From Fusarium oxysporum f. sp. lycopersici 4287 (lineage: Eukaryota > Ascomycota > Sordariomycetes > Hypocreales > Nectriaceae), in assembly GCF_000149955.1 (NCBI RefSeq), contig NC_030990.1, forward strand, positions 3,120,627-3,184,626: a stretch of 64,000 bases of DNA, written 5' to 3'. Under the pieces are notes generated by a model. The model saw only the letters and a program-made list of their open reading frames with translations. It did no database searches and was not told the DNA's origin. A program made the position numbers and the translations under genes. Shown one piece after another: positions 37,180 to 49,348 of the stretch (its first letter is position 1; the number at the start of each line of letters is the position of its first letter).

Positions 37180-38239
37180 TCATCTACTGACCATGGGTGT
37201 CACAAGCTCGATGCTTCTGGGCCGAGAGTAGGTGCTGGGATGGCGAGAAGGGAGTGGCCGATCCATGCCGCCTGATGTTGCCTCGTAATTGTATCCACTA
37301 CCTCCAGCGCCGTAGTAACCTCCGTCATATGTCGATGACAGATATGGGGCAGAAGGCCGGCTGTACGAGCTATATGGGCTGGTTGCTGCACTGCGGCTAA
37401 AGGGCCACAGGTTGCTGGAGCTGCCTGTAGGCGACGGAGGGCTCGGAGGCCGGACATTGAGGGAACGGAGAGCCGAAATGGCTGAAGTATGTTGGAAATT
37501 CGGTGCTCCGGTTCCCGGAGTGGCTGGTGGAGAACTCAAAATCATGGAGCTGGGCCGTGAAGGAGATGCTCGAGGGATGATGTCTTTGGGCTCCGGGTTT
37601 CCCGCAGAATGGAATGGATAGTTTGAGGACGCGTAATGACGGACCGAGGAGCTCGGCTGTGACGATGCGGTCTGATCAACTCTGCGGCAGCTGCAGTGTA
37701 TTATTAGCATCATCCTGGACCACTATGGTTCAAGTAGGCAGGCAGGACAAGGTCCACCACTAATGGAATTAGAACTTACTTGTCGGAGCAGTAAAGAAAC
37801 ATGTCGTCATGAGGGATGAATTGCTTTTCGCACGTCATACTAACAACAATGTCAGCAAAGCTCTTACTTCATCCATAGGAATTGATGAGGCGCCATGGCT
37901 AAAACGGTAGTTTTGTTGTATGATTTCTGGACATGACAGCACTGCCAGTGGGGCTAGAAGCAAAGAAGCCTCATGATACTCATGGAAAGCATCGAGAAAC
38001 ACCATGGGGTAACGTGAGACCTACCAAAATTGTGGAAAGCTCTCCCTTTCATCTTCCCAAGACTCTGTCCATTCCCGTTCACGTTCGCGCTGACTGCGAC
38101 CGAGTTTTTGTGGTGTGTGCCTTCGTGTCATGACGGGCCTCTTGTACTTCGCAGGATCGGTCGCGGTAACTACTTTTCGCACGTCGGTCGCAGAGGAATT
38201 GGGCAGACCATGGCCCGACTTCTTCCGACTGTGATGCAT
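37180..38239 (-). CDS. Ecl1-type zinc protein (life-span regulatory factor family)
   Basis: Three exons, 38239-38025, 37839-37780 and 37690-37180; 261 residues. A basic N-terminus leads to a cysteine cluster assembled across both splice sites: FCMTCEKQF, then FLYCSDNCRR, so the zinc-binding module C-x2-C..C-x3-C depends on correct splicing. After this the protein is a Ser/Pro/Tyr-rich disordered tail (PSPPSPTGSSSN, YSSYSRPSAPYLSS). The cluster matches the Ecl1 family; in fission yeast the small Ecl1-3 proteins extend chronological lifespan and respond to nutrient, zinc and sulfur shortage. The filamentous-fungal versions are longer and their mechanism is unknown. The splice model is read from GT..AG sites and gives 262 codons without a break. 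Confidence 0.78.
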
Positions 38240-41200
38240 CGTGTATAATTGAACAAACAAAATATGAAGGGATGAGGATGGAGAAGTTGATTAAGAAAAA
38301 AACAGTCCTCAAAAGATCCTGAGAGAAGGGGGGCCAGGTGATATGATTGATATGAGTACAGCACCAGTACAGCCTTCACCGTATGTACTTGGTACCACTG
38401 TAAATCAGTGGAGAGTGTAGATATTTAGGGCAGTTGGGGCTGCTGCGGTCAGGTTGAGAAACGCCCTTTCAGTGTGGTTCGACTGCGGGGGGTCTTATCG
38501 AGGCACTAGGCTCCAAAGATCCCCTTAACCTTACTCCTTGATTCGATTAACAAGGGGTAGAAAAAGGGAAACGGTTGCAAATTTTTTCCTCGAGCTTGAC
38601 CGCGTCTGGAGAAATTCCAGAATTGTGTGATAGCAGGGTGCAACAAAGTGGCAAATTGTGGTCGAAAACGCGCATGGGCATGTGCAAGGACGACAGGGTG
38701 ATAAATTCCCCCGAGTGTTGTAGATGGAGACGAACAATGGTTGAACAAACTGAGACTAACTGACTCAAAAGTAGGGCAGATCTTCCTAATGGACAAAAAT
38801 ATCCGGTGTAGGTGAAAGATGAATGGATCGATATCAGTTTTCTTTTCTACTCAAGATCAAGTTGGGAAAGTCTGGGCAATTTAGATCTCGATGAGAAGAA
38901 AATTTCCTCCTGGTGAAAATCCACTGATGAGAGTTTGACTCGATAATGCGTTACCGCACAGGAACCGGAATGTTGACGAAAGATCCGCCGCGTGGAGTAG
39001 ATACCGTGCTGTAATTTGTTCGGTCACTGAAGAAGGCGGTATGTATAAATCGAATGTCGATTCGTGAAGCCTAACAAGAGGAACCAGGCGTATAAGTGTC
39101 GTGTAAGCCAATTTTAGCCGAATTAAGAGCCAGTAGTTGATGGACAGTTTAAGGAAGAGCCGCTTTATTAGCGTTTATAGCTGACTTGTCCGTTGGGGAG
39201 CTCGAAGGCACACAGAAGAGTGACAAGGTGGGTATACTGGCTCAATGAGTCCAAGAGACAGCTTATTGTCTCGATGGAACAGACGGGAGGTTGGTTTCTT
39301 TCAGGTGGGCGAGGTCGGGGCACACAATGCTTAATAAATAAGGGACAGAGTTGGAGACACCTGATGACTTGGGCCTTGGTTGTCGTGATTGATTGAATGT
39401 ATGAGTGAGCGAGGAGCCGAAAGCGGAGATGCAACGCCCGCAATAAGTCAGCCAATAACCCGCCGCAATCGACCCTGAAAGCTGCGACTATCGGATTGCG
39501 CGACAGGTGGGATAAGGTACGATATAGAGGATGCTCTCAGGGTACCCCGTACGCTGACTCCCTCTGACAAGAACAAGGACTGGCCGACACTGAGAAAAGG
39601 CAGTTCCCAACAACAGGCGCAGTACCTGTAAATATGAGATTCTATGAAGTGGGCGACTCCAAGCCCTCGCGAGTGTGTATTCTTTTCCAGGGGAATCGAG
39701 GGTTACTAAGTAATCCCCAGGTATGGAGACGTATGCGTAAGTCGCGAGACAGAGGCAGTGCGTGAGTATTCAGTAAAAAAGGTTGGAGGATGTGCAGTCT
39801 GTCTCAGGCTGACTGATATGATGTCCGCAGACGTCGTCACACTCTCAGCAAACGTGATAGTGTGCCCGGAAACAACGAGTAATGAGGGAGAAGGGAATGA
39901 ACGCTTAGTATTGTCTGTAGATTGAATGATGGATGCTGACCAGCCCTCGCACAGGTAAGTTGGTGAGATTATGGATAACAGTGGAAGGCTCAGATTCAAC
40001 AAAGGATGTTTGGGTCACCACGGACCAGCTCAGCTATCTCTGGGGAAGAGGGCTCTCTTGTATGCGGTCACTTTGCTTACCTTAGGTACCTAGTTAGATG
40101 AGTTAGATAAACAACCACCAGCAAGAACTCTTTCTGGCCATCTGATGGGGGAACGGCAATAGGGTTGCATTATCAGGTGCGAACCAGGGACATGTCAATG
40201 TGCATTGGCAATAAAGCAACAGAATAGGTCATCGTAGCGCATCTAGCGCAAGCACGGCACATGATAACCTTGCCTTGACAAAATCAATCAGCCATATCTC
40301 GTCATCACCTACAGAAAGCCATGCCGCACCTCAATGAGGGGCGGCTTGGAGGCCTTACCTGCGGTTTATCATGCTAAGCGCTGAGTGTTGTGAAGGGGAA
40401 TAACAGCCTATACAGATCATGCATCTCCCCTCTGCTTGTCCTAATCGACGCTATGTTGCATCACGGGTGGGCGAATGCCAGGCACGCATCTATCTGTCCA
40501 AACACTTCTGGGTGAGAGTGAAGCCGGCTGGTGTGGGTACTAAGCGACATGTTAGCAGCTAGGAGGTATCTTTAAGAGAGCGGGGGCCTCTGCTTTAGTA
40601 GGTAGTTAGGTACCTTTACTCGTTATCTTCCATTGGCATCCTTCCAAAGGGTCTTTTTTCAAGGGTTCAAGAAAAGAAAAAGTGGGGTTGCTTGCGAAAA
40701 GTTGAGAGCAATTCATAGCCGCTTTGGTTGCCATCGAGTCTCGGCTGCCAGGATGGGGGGCAGGTGACGATGGCACACCATGCTATGGCACAATTGGTAA
40801 CGATACAGACCTCACCTTATTGGCAAGGTGTCAAAATAAATTAGTCCAAGGTGACTAAGTCTGGATTGAATTCACCTGAGGTAAGTAGGTTTTCTTGTCT
40901 GAGCGAGTTGAACTGAGGAAACTCGCCCAGGATGGTAGGCACCAAGAAGTCATTGCTTGACCCCTACCTACTGGCCTACCAGGTAGGTACTGCAGCTTCA
41001 GGCACCAGCCACAAAGCCCACAATAGGCCCCAAGCTATGGAACTGATTAGCTTGTCTTGTCCACCGTACGAGGCACGTTTCGCTGTCTCGATATGTGTGT
41101 TGTCGGACTCTGGAGCAATTGCATCGCAACGCTCCATCAATTACGCAACAGAAGTCAGTCTTGTTCCTGACATACCGCTAATCCGGTTTTCTGGTGCCCA

Positions 41201-44200
41201 CCCTAAATGACGTTCTTCCTAAGTGATTCTCCCGAAAGCTTCGCGGGCCGGCACATCTTGTATGTGCGGGAAGAAGGCCGCTAAGCCAAGGAGGGGCTCA
41301 AGTTCTAGCTGTCCTGATGATGTGCATCCCTTAACATCCAATGGGTGGTACACGCGTGGGAAAAAAGTCCCCGAGAAAGAAGCAAAAAGTATTGATAAGA
41401 CTGCCTATCAAACAAACCATGTGGTGCTTCCAAGGGGAAACATGCATGGTTGTGTGGCAGTCATCGATCTACAGTGGTCCTCACATGCTAACCTGGTGAA
41501 GATTTGACACACAACAGTGGAGATTACGTAGTTCATTATGCCCATGGCTGCCATGATGAGTATTCCAACCCATGTGGTCGAATCTACCCAGAGCCTTCAA
41601 GGTGCCTGACGGTATTACTGGATAGTAGCACCATCGTTAGATTCGCACTAGTCCACCGCCCCAAGCTTCTGTCATGTCTAACTAAAGGTAGCCAAGGACT
41701 CCACTATCCAAACACTCACTCAGCTTGTAGGAGGACCTACCTAAAGTCCACGAAGCCTGTGTCGATTTTCTCGATTCGTTCTATTATGCGCTGCGTTATC
41801 ACGCATTGAAACAAGCGCATATAGGTAACACCAAGTCGATGAGGCAACAGTGTTATGCTATGCTGCATTCCCGAAACATCGCCTGCAACGACCGAGCCCG
41901 GAGGCCGGAGCCCCGTCGTGATGGACAGGCGCTGAAGTTACAATTCACCAGCTTCCCCTCTTCATGGTCTCTCGCAAGGGTCTTGACTCTTGTCATTGCC
42001 TCCGCCTCTTGACCATCCGCTATCGGCTGATCGAGGGTCATTAGCAGTGCTGCCCTGACCCGCTCTCTGATTGAACGGTTCACCAGTTTGGCAAAGTGCC
42101 TTATCGTATCAAGCTGTTTCCCCGGTATGGAGGAATTAGTCTGTGGGGTCCGGTCCATCGACGCCGCAACTAGAGGCTCTATCTGGGGGTTGAGATACTC
42201 AGCTGAGTCAGTTTGTGGACCTATATCAAACTAAATTCATATGAGTTACGCACGTTGACAGTTCGCTCCATTGGACTCGGCCCCGAAGCTACTGCTTCGT
42301 TGCATTGGATTCATCGAGCATTTCGATGCGTAAAGGGCTCTCTGTTACACTGCACCTTGACCGCTGTCGACGGCAATCAGAGAGGCACCTAGGCTTGAGA
42401 AGCCGCGTGGGATGTGGGGAACTTCAATGCCAGCATGTCCAGGCTCCATTGACCTCACATCGTGCGTTTCGTCTTGGCCTAGGAACTGATTCCGTTGGCC
42501 GGCTCCTCTTGATAACTCCCGCTAATCCGGGGCTTGTGACTGCAATGGCATGATAAGGGGAGTTAGATGCAACGGTCCTGTCAAAATGAGGCCCATCAGT
42601 GCCAAATCTCTATGAACCCTGATTGTGATAGTCAAATCTGGTCACAGTTTGGATGTTCAATGGATGCTGCAGACAAAACAAAACATTCACAGCTGCCACT
42701 GATAACGATGAGAACATAGTTCTCAGAATATGGAACCTTCCATGGTCCGTCAGGGTCGTATTTGATGTTCATTCGGGTTCAAGCGTACCATGACAAGCCA
42801 ATTAGCTCGTTTGGTACTTCTCACCTGCGAGGCAGTCAAGGTATCTCTCGGTTGGCATTTTTTGCTTCCCTTGCGTCCCGTCTTTTTTTTCACCTTCAAG
42901 GTCAAGAGACTCCACTTGAGGCTCACCAACAGCCCACGACGCTTCGGTCTTGCGGAGTCGCTTTATTATTAGCAGCTCCTTCGCAGCTGTATTAGAGCCA
43001 ATGGATACACCACGAAGCAAGGAGATGGATGATTTCTTTTCTTCCTCTTCTACGTCCTTCTCTTTACGGTGTTCTCGAACCAAGCTGCTGCGTCACTGTG
43101 ACAGGTTCATTGCCGCCCAATCCAGAGCGGTTTATCAAAGACCCATGATCCCAGTCACGGTTTGATCGCATCATTTGGACACACGGGCCAGTCGTTCTCG
43201 CACGCTGGTTCAAGTTCAAGCTCGGTCGGATAGCTTCGGCGCAAACAAAATGGTCCAGTACGGATAGGTTAGTCGTGAAAAAGGAATCAACCCTTCTTCA
43301 GCCAACGGACATACATAGCCTCTCATCGGTACTCTCTAAAAGTAATGCTATGTAAGTCCAGGTATCGGGTAAGTGTTCAAGCATCAGACATCATACTATA
43401 GCTCGGCTTTTATCGATGTCATCCGAGATTTTGTTCAAAGTGGATACGATAATTCATGAGAATTTCATAATATTTCGTACACAATCAACCTCCCTATCAG
43501 TCAAATATATTTGAGACCAGGCCAGCGTTGTGCAGCGGAAATCTTGTCAATCTCAGCCCACCACATCATGATGACCGTCTTGAGGTTTTGTTATCGTGTG
43601 ATCCTGGTATGGTTGTTAGTGATAATGTATTGAGGTTTATATGACTTTTCCAGCCAACCAGAGACCTATTTGACATGGATAGTCCAGACACAGCAAGACC
43701 TCCTGGTTGTCGCAGCGTACCAAGCTTATCTCCTTTCATTGATAATGATTTAACTGTCTCCAGGATTACAGGGTATCGTCCCCATGCAACCACCACCATA
43801 CACTACTTTTATGACGAGCCTGTAACTACCTACTCATCGACCGCATGTAGCTGGACCCCTCTGGTTAAGGGTAGGGACCTCGTGCTTGCCTATTTCTCAA
43901 CTGTCATTGTCCCTCCTCACAAGTGAAATTCATGATGGGGGTGAAGCTGTTAGGGCGGTAGCCTAACTGTTGATCCTCCGCACCGCACCGTGCCTGATAT
44001 CTAACTTTGTGTCTACGCCATCCCACTAAACTACCCCACGCTGGCGATCAAGGGACCAAAAGTTGAGCACGCGCCGTAGGACCTCAAAAGACCTAGCCAA
44101 TAGATATGACTCCTTGCATAGTTCTCCAGTCCTTCTCTTGCGTTATCGATGACGGGAATGGACGGGCTGCTATCGCGAGGGGACTTTGTACCCTTAGTCC

Positions 44201-45889
44201 AATTCTTCAATGTAGATCACACAGTCTATCGTCACTTCGGTGCACGACCGAAGCGTGAGCCCCCATGTTATCGAATGCATTCGGTACTTCGCTAATGTAA
44301 ATCTATGAGGCGGTACATTATATGACACTATCAACCCTTTGCTGCAACAGCCTAGGATTACGCTCGTCTCATCACGTCACGTCACACCATAACCTGCATT
44401 TGGTCACTGTACGTGGGCTGAAAGCTTCGGCGGCCCGAAGACAAAATCTAATACAGTATCATTGTACAGAGAAGGGTTTAGACTATGGTATCATTTCATG
44501 CGCCAGAGAGTAATGATATTACACAACCAGAGAGGTTGGTCGGTGGTGAATCGTGTTAGTTCTAAAAGCGATGGCTTATGATTGTACACCACACCTCGGA
44601 TACTAGAAGTATGAGTGAGACTTGAGAGAGAGATAATGGTCTTCATCAGGCTGATCTCTCGCGACTTGGCTTGCTATCTATGTCAGGTGAAGAGATTTTA
44701 CTCAGCATTCGGTTTGCTGGTTTGTCAGATGAACCTCTCTATTCGAATAGACTTTGTTCAAGACGTGAACTAATAAACTGCAATAGCCTCTCCTTTCGAG
44801 ACAAATGCAGCACGAATCGGAAGCTTCAAGATCTCATCCGGTGTTTCCATTCAAGGATTGAGACATTGAGAGACAATCCTCACTACCTAGCCATGATAAA
44901 ATAGATCGAGGCCCGTAGAGAACCCAATCTTGCCAATGTCAAGGAGACTACCACCGCTGGGTGGATCATAATTGCACCATCTGCCATGATGTGACAGGAT
45001 CGGCTGAGACCTTGAGAAGTCATGACAGCTGTGACTGCTAACGAAGCGGTGAATGAAGGTTAAGCAGCCATTATAATTGGCTTTCTGATTGTACAGAGCC
45101 TCTCGTTTCACGTGAACGCGCCACGACTCACTTGTTACTCTCTAATTCTCATGTTCTTTCCTCTCAGCTAAGTGACTTCGTGTCTGAAGTAGCAACCCGT
45201 TGGCAAGTCTTATACGATTCCGTTTTGGTAGCATAGATGCCGAATCCCGACGACGAAGTATCACGAATCTGTGAAGATAGACGGTTTACGGAAGATCATC
45301 ATCAATCTTGACATGACCGCCTTGCTCATTAAGGGCTCGATGGCTCGATGGCAGAATAAAACTGTACAGACATGGGGTTACTAGATAACAATGCCGTAGC
45401 CCCTTTCCGCCGATATTCAGTGATCTGACATAAACCGAATCGAACTCTGTGATTGAGTGTGCGTTTCGCATAGGTTGTTACGGACTGGAACCAGGTTGGT
45501 AGTTGGTTGATCATTGTACCTCAAGCTACCTTATCGTGAGCATAAAAACGAGACATTCACATCAGAGTCACAACTAAGACACCGAGGTCGAATTGCGTAA
45601 TGGACAAACCTATGTACTGATGATAGATTCATCCTGCCTTCATTTCTTGCGAAAAGAAGTTACTATTTAGGAAGACAATTACTTATATTTATGACCTATG
45701 AGGGAATGAATATGACCCTGGAGTGCCGAAGTTGGTGTACCATCAAATATCCCGCTTGCTTGGTTATGCCGTTCCCTCCCAATACTCCTAACCCCTGCTT
45801 TCGTAATCCGACATTAAGAAAATTCAATACATTCAGCCTATATCCTCGGCAAAAGGAGAGGCTTTTGTTTTGTCTTTAAGAAACACCAG
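38240..45889. other. 7.65-kb region without recognisable genes
   Basis: This is the largest gene-free stretch in the window. Frames of 90-100 codons (for example 40932-41210, 41223-41507 and 41504-41809 plus) resemble no family and do not join by plausible splicing. GGTACC-centred palindromes occur at 40083-40092 and 40608-40615, two inverted repeats at 44235-44283, and a tandem TGACG element near 44372-44385. Base composition looks like the neighbouring intergenic DNA, without the extreme AT content expected of RIP-mutated transposons. Confidence 0.5.
44235..44283. repeat. Two adjacent perfect inverted repeats
   Basis: CTTCGGT (44235-44241) and ACCGAAG (44247-44253) form a 7-bp stem with a 5-nt loop. 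CGAATGCATTCG at 44272-44283 is a perfect 12-bp palindrome. Both lie in the large gene-free region; function is unknown. Confidence 0.8.
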
Positions 45890-48035
45890 TCATGGATGAT
45901 AATACGTCTGGTGGACTGGTTGCCCAGGTACGTACGAAGTGCGACGTTCTGCTGCAAGTTCCTGCGGCGTACCGGGTGGGAAATACTCTGGCCCATTCTT
46001 CGATGAGTTAGAAACCATCGTGCCGTCGTAGTATGGAGGACTTCCGGGGGAATGGCCTTGGCCCGGGATCTGCATCATGCTCACCTGGGGAACCCATAGA
46101 TTTCCATTTGCATCATATTTGGGTTCAACCGCCGAAACTGACTCTGTACGTGGTGAAACGTAAGATGAGTCTTCGGGATGCCCAGATGGCAGTTCTACGG
46201 GAGGTCCTGAATATGACTGGGCAAGTTGCGGGCCCGTGTAGCCCACGGGGCTTGAAGGGGTGAAACTCGATGACTGTGGACTCCAAGGGCTAGGGGAAGG
46301 TTGGTTTGAGGCTAAAGATGGGTGTTGGGGATGATGGTAGTCGTAGGATTGAGTCATCGGCTGTTGTGATCCAACACGTTCCCGCCGACGTCGATGCTTT
46401 CGGATGAGGCAAAAACAAGTCACGAGCACGGCAATAAGAGCTACAGCTCCGCCGGCTGCGATACCTGCAATCGCACCAGTTGATAACGTCGCTCCACTTT
46501 CATGATCTCCAGTCTCAGTAGGGCCAGATACATCTCGGGTTGCAGTCCTTGATCCTGCCGATGCCGTCCGCGTCATGAGGGCTTTCAGATCTTGGTGGTC
46601 GAAGCCATCGGCTGGTGCTGTCTTGGTCGCTCCGCCAGTAGGATTTCCTCCCACAACTGAAATAATGTCAGTGGGGACAGCATATTTAGTTAGTTCGGGA
46701 TCGTAAAGCATCCAGGGCGACTTGTCCTTGTTTTGTCGCCCCAGGGACATGTCGTGTAAACCCCATTGGTCCGGAACATCGCAGTCATTTGTCAGGGGGA
46801 AGAAACCACCATGAATCAACATCTGTGCCTCGTTCACAACGTTGCAGGTAAAACTGTGATGAGGGTAATCCCCAGTTCCGTTTCCTTCGGGATACATCTT
46901 GATCCATGTGAAGGTAGGGAGTGTCAGGATATAAATGTCATCAAATCCAGAACTTCCCTGCTCCTCGCCAGCTCCCCCATATAAATAACTGAGCATGGTC
47001 AGTATATGATGGCACTTAAGTTGATGATAATACACTCACATATTGTAAGAAGACTGGTCCTTGGTCCACGTAGCGCCTGCGCAAAATCGTCGACGTGATT
47101 CTGGAACATCACCCGTTGCATTTTGGAAATAACTTTTCCCGCTCAGAACATCATAGAGAATAATCTGGTCCATTGGTTGACCTTCCCAACCACCATCATT
47201 GGCGGCTCTGATTCCGCCAAAGTAAACAAGCATACCACCATCTCCGGCAGGGATATGAACCATCACACCCTCGGCGCGGCCAATATCGTCAGGTCCAGTG
47301 TCGTTGGACCAATTGTTTGTATCCATCTCATATCGCAGTAGGTATGATGTTGGTATCTGGGGAGCGTCACCCCAGTTCGCGTCGGTCGCATTGTTCATCC
47401 ATCCGCCATAGTAGTAGGCCTCTCCGCGATCCGGAATGGACAAACCAGCTCCATAACTGAGCCCGACAACATCGTCTGTCCTAGAGACTCCCATGTTGTC
47501 CCACTCATCATTTATGATATCGTAAGCATAAAGGTCGAAGTCCCAAGGGGTTACACCATTGAATTCGCCGCCAAAGAGATAAATCTTCTTGTTGATAGTA
47601 TCAGGCCAGAAGATACCACCACTTACATCGGGAACCGTCGAGTTCTTGCTCAGGTTCGCGTATGGTTGGGGCATGCCTGAACTGGCTACTTTGCTGAGAT
47701 CATGGTAGATAAAGTAGGGGTCTATAGGAGTATTGGTCAATAAGCGGCCGGCGACATTACTTGGACGAAATCTCGTTACTCGAATGTGAGAGATTGAGTA
47801 GGGTTCGCATACTGGAGAAGTTTTGTGGTGTTCCAGAACTACCATCATATGTAACCAATCCTCCGCCAATGTAAAGTTTGTCGTCAACCACAGCACTCTG
47901 ATGACCCCATCTTCGACAGAAATTTGATATGGGATCTCGTTGTTGCACTGTGAGGTTGACGCAAGAGAACAATAAGAAATAGAAGACCAAGCCCCGGCGA
48001 ATTTGGCTGGCTGGAGAGATTGAGATCCGTATCAT
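45890..48035 (-). CDS. Kelch-repeat type I membrane protein
   Basis: Three exons, 48035-47813, 47721-47040 and 46988-45890; 667 residues. A signal peptide (residues 1-30, VFYFLLFSCVNLTVQ) leads to a secreted beta-propeller with kelch-type strands (KLYIGGGLV, KIYLFGGEF, AYYYGGW, MLVYFGGI, YLYGGAGEE). A Ser/Thr/Gly linker, a single membrane helix at about 473-496 (GAIAGIAAGGAVALIAVLVTC), a basic stop-transfer RKHRRRR, and a Pro/Ser/Tyr/Gln-rich cytosolic tail follow. Many sequons fit a surface location. It belongs to the large fungal group of cell-surface kelch proteins of unknown function; a sensor or adhesion role is only inference. The first intron is 91 bp, using the acceptor at 47722; shorter choices break the frame. 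The ATG at 48035 is the first in frame. Confidence 0.82.
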
Positions 48036-49348
48036 GGCTGCCGCCTTGATGCTACATTTACACACTCTCTCCCGGCCTGTTGGCTGATCACGAACCGCGA
48101 GGAACGAAGAGGTATTGGGACCTGGGCAATCGTCGTCAAAAAGTAGAGTAATCGCGGAGGTGATGAAGAGGAAGGAAAAGTCGGCAGCCCCAGTGCTAAC
48201 TGCTAAGTCTCGTCTCGTTTCGCCTGCTCCGAGTAGTCTAAGGCAGACAACACTTGCTGATCATGAGCAAGGGGCCTGGCCGGATCCACGGGGGCCAGAA
48301 ATACATGGGCTGGTGAAGGCTGTACAGGGCAGCGAAACCAATCTCGTGTTTTTCTTTCCACTGCCAAATAAGCGTAACGGCAGATGAGGGTGGCTGAGAC
48401 GATATCCGGGGCTGACCTTGCGAGGTCTAGACTTTCCAGGTCGACGCCTCAAACGCATCCACAGCGTCAAGGACAGCCCAAGTAGCGGGTATCCATGCGG
48501 GAGGAAGGTTCGCGGACACCATTCAGAGCACAGAACTCTGATGTTCCTGCTGGCCAGCTGGTCTTTGGTGGTGAGACGACGGATGCGCCCAACCTGCTGG
48601 TGGTAGGGGCGGGTGTTGCTAGCACAGCCAGCGCGGATCATGATTCGCACGAACCAAGGAGCTGGATGCAGCTAGAGAAGTCAAAACGATAGGAATATCC
48701 AGTTGTGCTACGGGCTCGCATTTCAGCTCAGACGCAGACTCGGAACACACAGCAAAGGAGGGTTCCTAGGGCTGAACAGGGTGGCACCCACTACTCATTT
48801 TGCCAGAGCTCGTCACTTTGTTTCGAATCTACTCAGTTCAGATTATCAAGGACATCTTGATGATCTGGATGACCAGACTTGAAGATGAGTCCTATTTCTG
48901 TGGGGCCAATCTGGGCTGCTAATATGCATACATATTTACCAACCTACATGCTACAGTATGTACGTATAGAGGAAAGGAGACCATCAGCTCGGTAGTCAAT
49001 TCAGGGTTCCACTGGTGACCCCTTATTGGACTGCAGCTTCCGTCCCCTGCACCTCGTCTCACCCTTCCACTCATCGGGAACCATCTTTCAAGACGAGACA
49101 CAAGCCGTCATCCAAGTGGAAGTTCTGGTCCTACACGGATTTTACCATCCAACCGTTTCTTTTCTAAAGTGACAGAGAGTTTGAGATCAGGGAAGAAAAA
49201 GGCCAAGAGCAAATTCATGGCTTTCTTGATAATAAACACTCATATTAGATCATCACACAATTTAAATAAAGTTTTCATGCAGCTGTCAGTGTACCTTCTC
49301 AGGGGTCTAATTTACAGTATAGTACGACAAATAAATATATGTAAGTGT
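48036..49348. other. Intergenic region, no gene seen
   Basis: This 1.3-kb region holds the kelch gene promoter and the 3' flank of the unassigned gene. Frames such as 48261-48650 minus are non-ATG or Arg-rich and resemble no family. No repeat stands out. Confidence 0.5.

Noticed and set aside
40932..41809. Three consecutive frames of about 90-100 codons suggesting a spliced gene
   Set aside because: The frames do not join through plausible GT..AG introns into one protein and no segment resembles a known family.
47722..47812. Apparent frameshift in the kelch gene near 47.8 kb
   Set aside because: A 53-bp intron choice breaks the frame, but the acceptor at 47722 gives a 91-bp intron with all 668 codons in frame and a natural NFSNPYFIYHDL junction.
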